A DNA stretch of 64,000 bases from Eudromia elegans (lineage: Eukaryota > Chordata > Aves > Tinamiformes > Tinamidae), in contig PTEX01000055.1 in assembly GCA_003342815.1 (NCBI GenBank), positions 1,054,001 through 1,118,000 of the forward strand, given 5' to 3'. The stretch's first letter is position 1, and each line of letters starts with the position of its first letter. The notes under the pieces are model-generated. The model worked only from the letters and a program-made list of their open reading frames with translations, was not told the origin of the DNA and ran no database searches. Both the position numbers and the translations under genes were made by a program. Positions 63,340-64,000 of this stretch are shown piece by piece.

Positions 63340-64000
63340 CTGGAAAACAACCCAAAACATAAAACTTAGGAGGAATTTAGACAGCAGATTACAATCACAA
63401 AGAACCATACACCAGAAGAGCTCTTGCCCTCCTCATCCCCTTAAAATTCCATAATTCTCCCAATTATGCATCTTATTATATAATCTGATGATTAACTCAA
63501 TAATTTTGCAGTTATTATGACACATTTCTTCAGTGAAATAAAATACATTAATTATTATTAAAATCACTATTAAAATCAGAATTAAAAATGAGACTTTGAT
63601 ATACGGTCCATTCAGGAAGACAAGTACCTCTGGGTAAGTTTCTCCTACAGTGAAATCTGTTCATATAAGAAGGATGTTGGCTGAAACATGCAGTTCTGCT
63701 TTATAGCGTTCACTAATACAAGTAGTCTGTTCAGACAATTGTGTACACAACACATTCTCTATGGAAAATATTACTGAATTTACTAGGAGATGGTTACTTT
63801 ATGTAACTCATTTGAAATATAATTTTATAGAAATGGTCAGCAGACATTTATAGAGTACTATAAAAAAAAAATCACACAATGATTGTTTACTTACATGAGT
63901 TTTAAGGGTCTACCACTAGGTCCTTAATCTATTTCTACCAATTGGCCCAGTTTCACTTTCCTTAAGGTCTATGATTCTTTGCAAAAGCAAAAGTAATCAA
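63340..64000 (-). other. PRKN: 3' part of PRKN intron 9
   Basis: This is the sequence upstream of the exon 10 acceptor up to the window edge. It is AT-rich and shows no exon or repeat that I recognise. Confidence 0.85.

Noticed and set aside
1..64000. CRISPR arrays, bacterial operons, phage or other prokaryotic systems
   Set aside because: The window is vertebrate DNA with spliced genes and CR1 LINEs. No regularly spaced repeats or bacterial gene structure are present.

Overview
The window reads as genomic DNA from a bird. Three signs support this: CR1 LINE copies of the avian type with ATTCTATGATTCT-like 3' tails, one strongly CpG-rich promoter island in otherwise AT-rich, intron-rich DNA, and vertebrate genes split into short exons. 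The species cannot be named from the sequence. Nearly all long open frames here are chance; the real coding content is four short exons.

Two vertebrate genes lie in tandem on the minus strand. PRKN (parkin E3 ubiquitin ligase) occupies the right side: exon 10 (63253-63339), exon 11 (51150-51267) and the last exon 12 (46721-46830), followed by a probable 3' UTR ending near 45.5 kb. AGPAT4 (lysophosphatidic acid acyltransferase delta) occupies the left side: a CpG-island promoter at about 22.9-24.1 kb, a likely non-coding exon 1 with a CAG|GTACGT donor at 23557, an 11.9-kb intron, and exon 2 (11444-11674) carrying the ATG and the first 59 codons. The remaining AGPAT4 exons lie beyond position 1 and PRKN exons 1-9 beyond position 64000. 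Gene order and orientation (PRKN then AGPAT4, same strand) match human 6q26.

The roughly 22 kb between the genes and the large introns hold repeats. A head-to-head pair of CR1 fragments lies at 40.37-42.24 kb, a decayed CR1 at 49.48-49.92 kb (PRKN intron 11), an older L3-like CR1 relic at 61.78-62.02 kb (PRKN intron 10), and several simple repeats are scattered. There are extra CpG-rich patches at 25.37-25.62 kb and at 60.56-60.81 kb, the latter inside PRKN intron 10.

I found no clear previously undescribed system. The most informative oddities are a parkin C-terminus one residue shorter than human parkin, an apparent extra lysine codon at the parkin exon 10/11 junction, an upstream ORF in the inferred AGPAT4 leader, an intronic CpG island in PRKN, and a near-perfect 30-bp palindrome at 58.4 kb.
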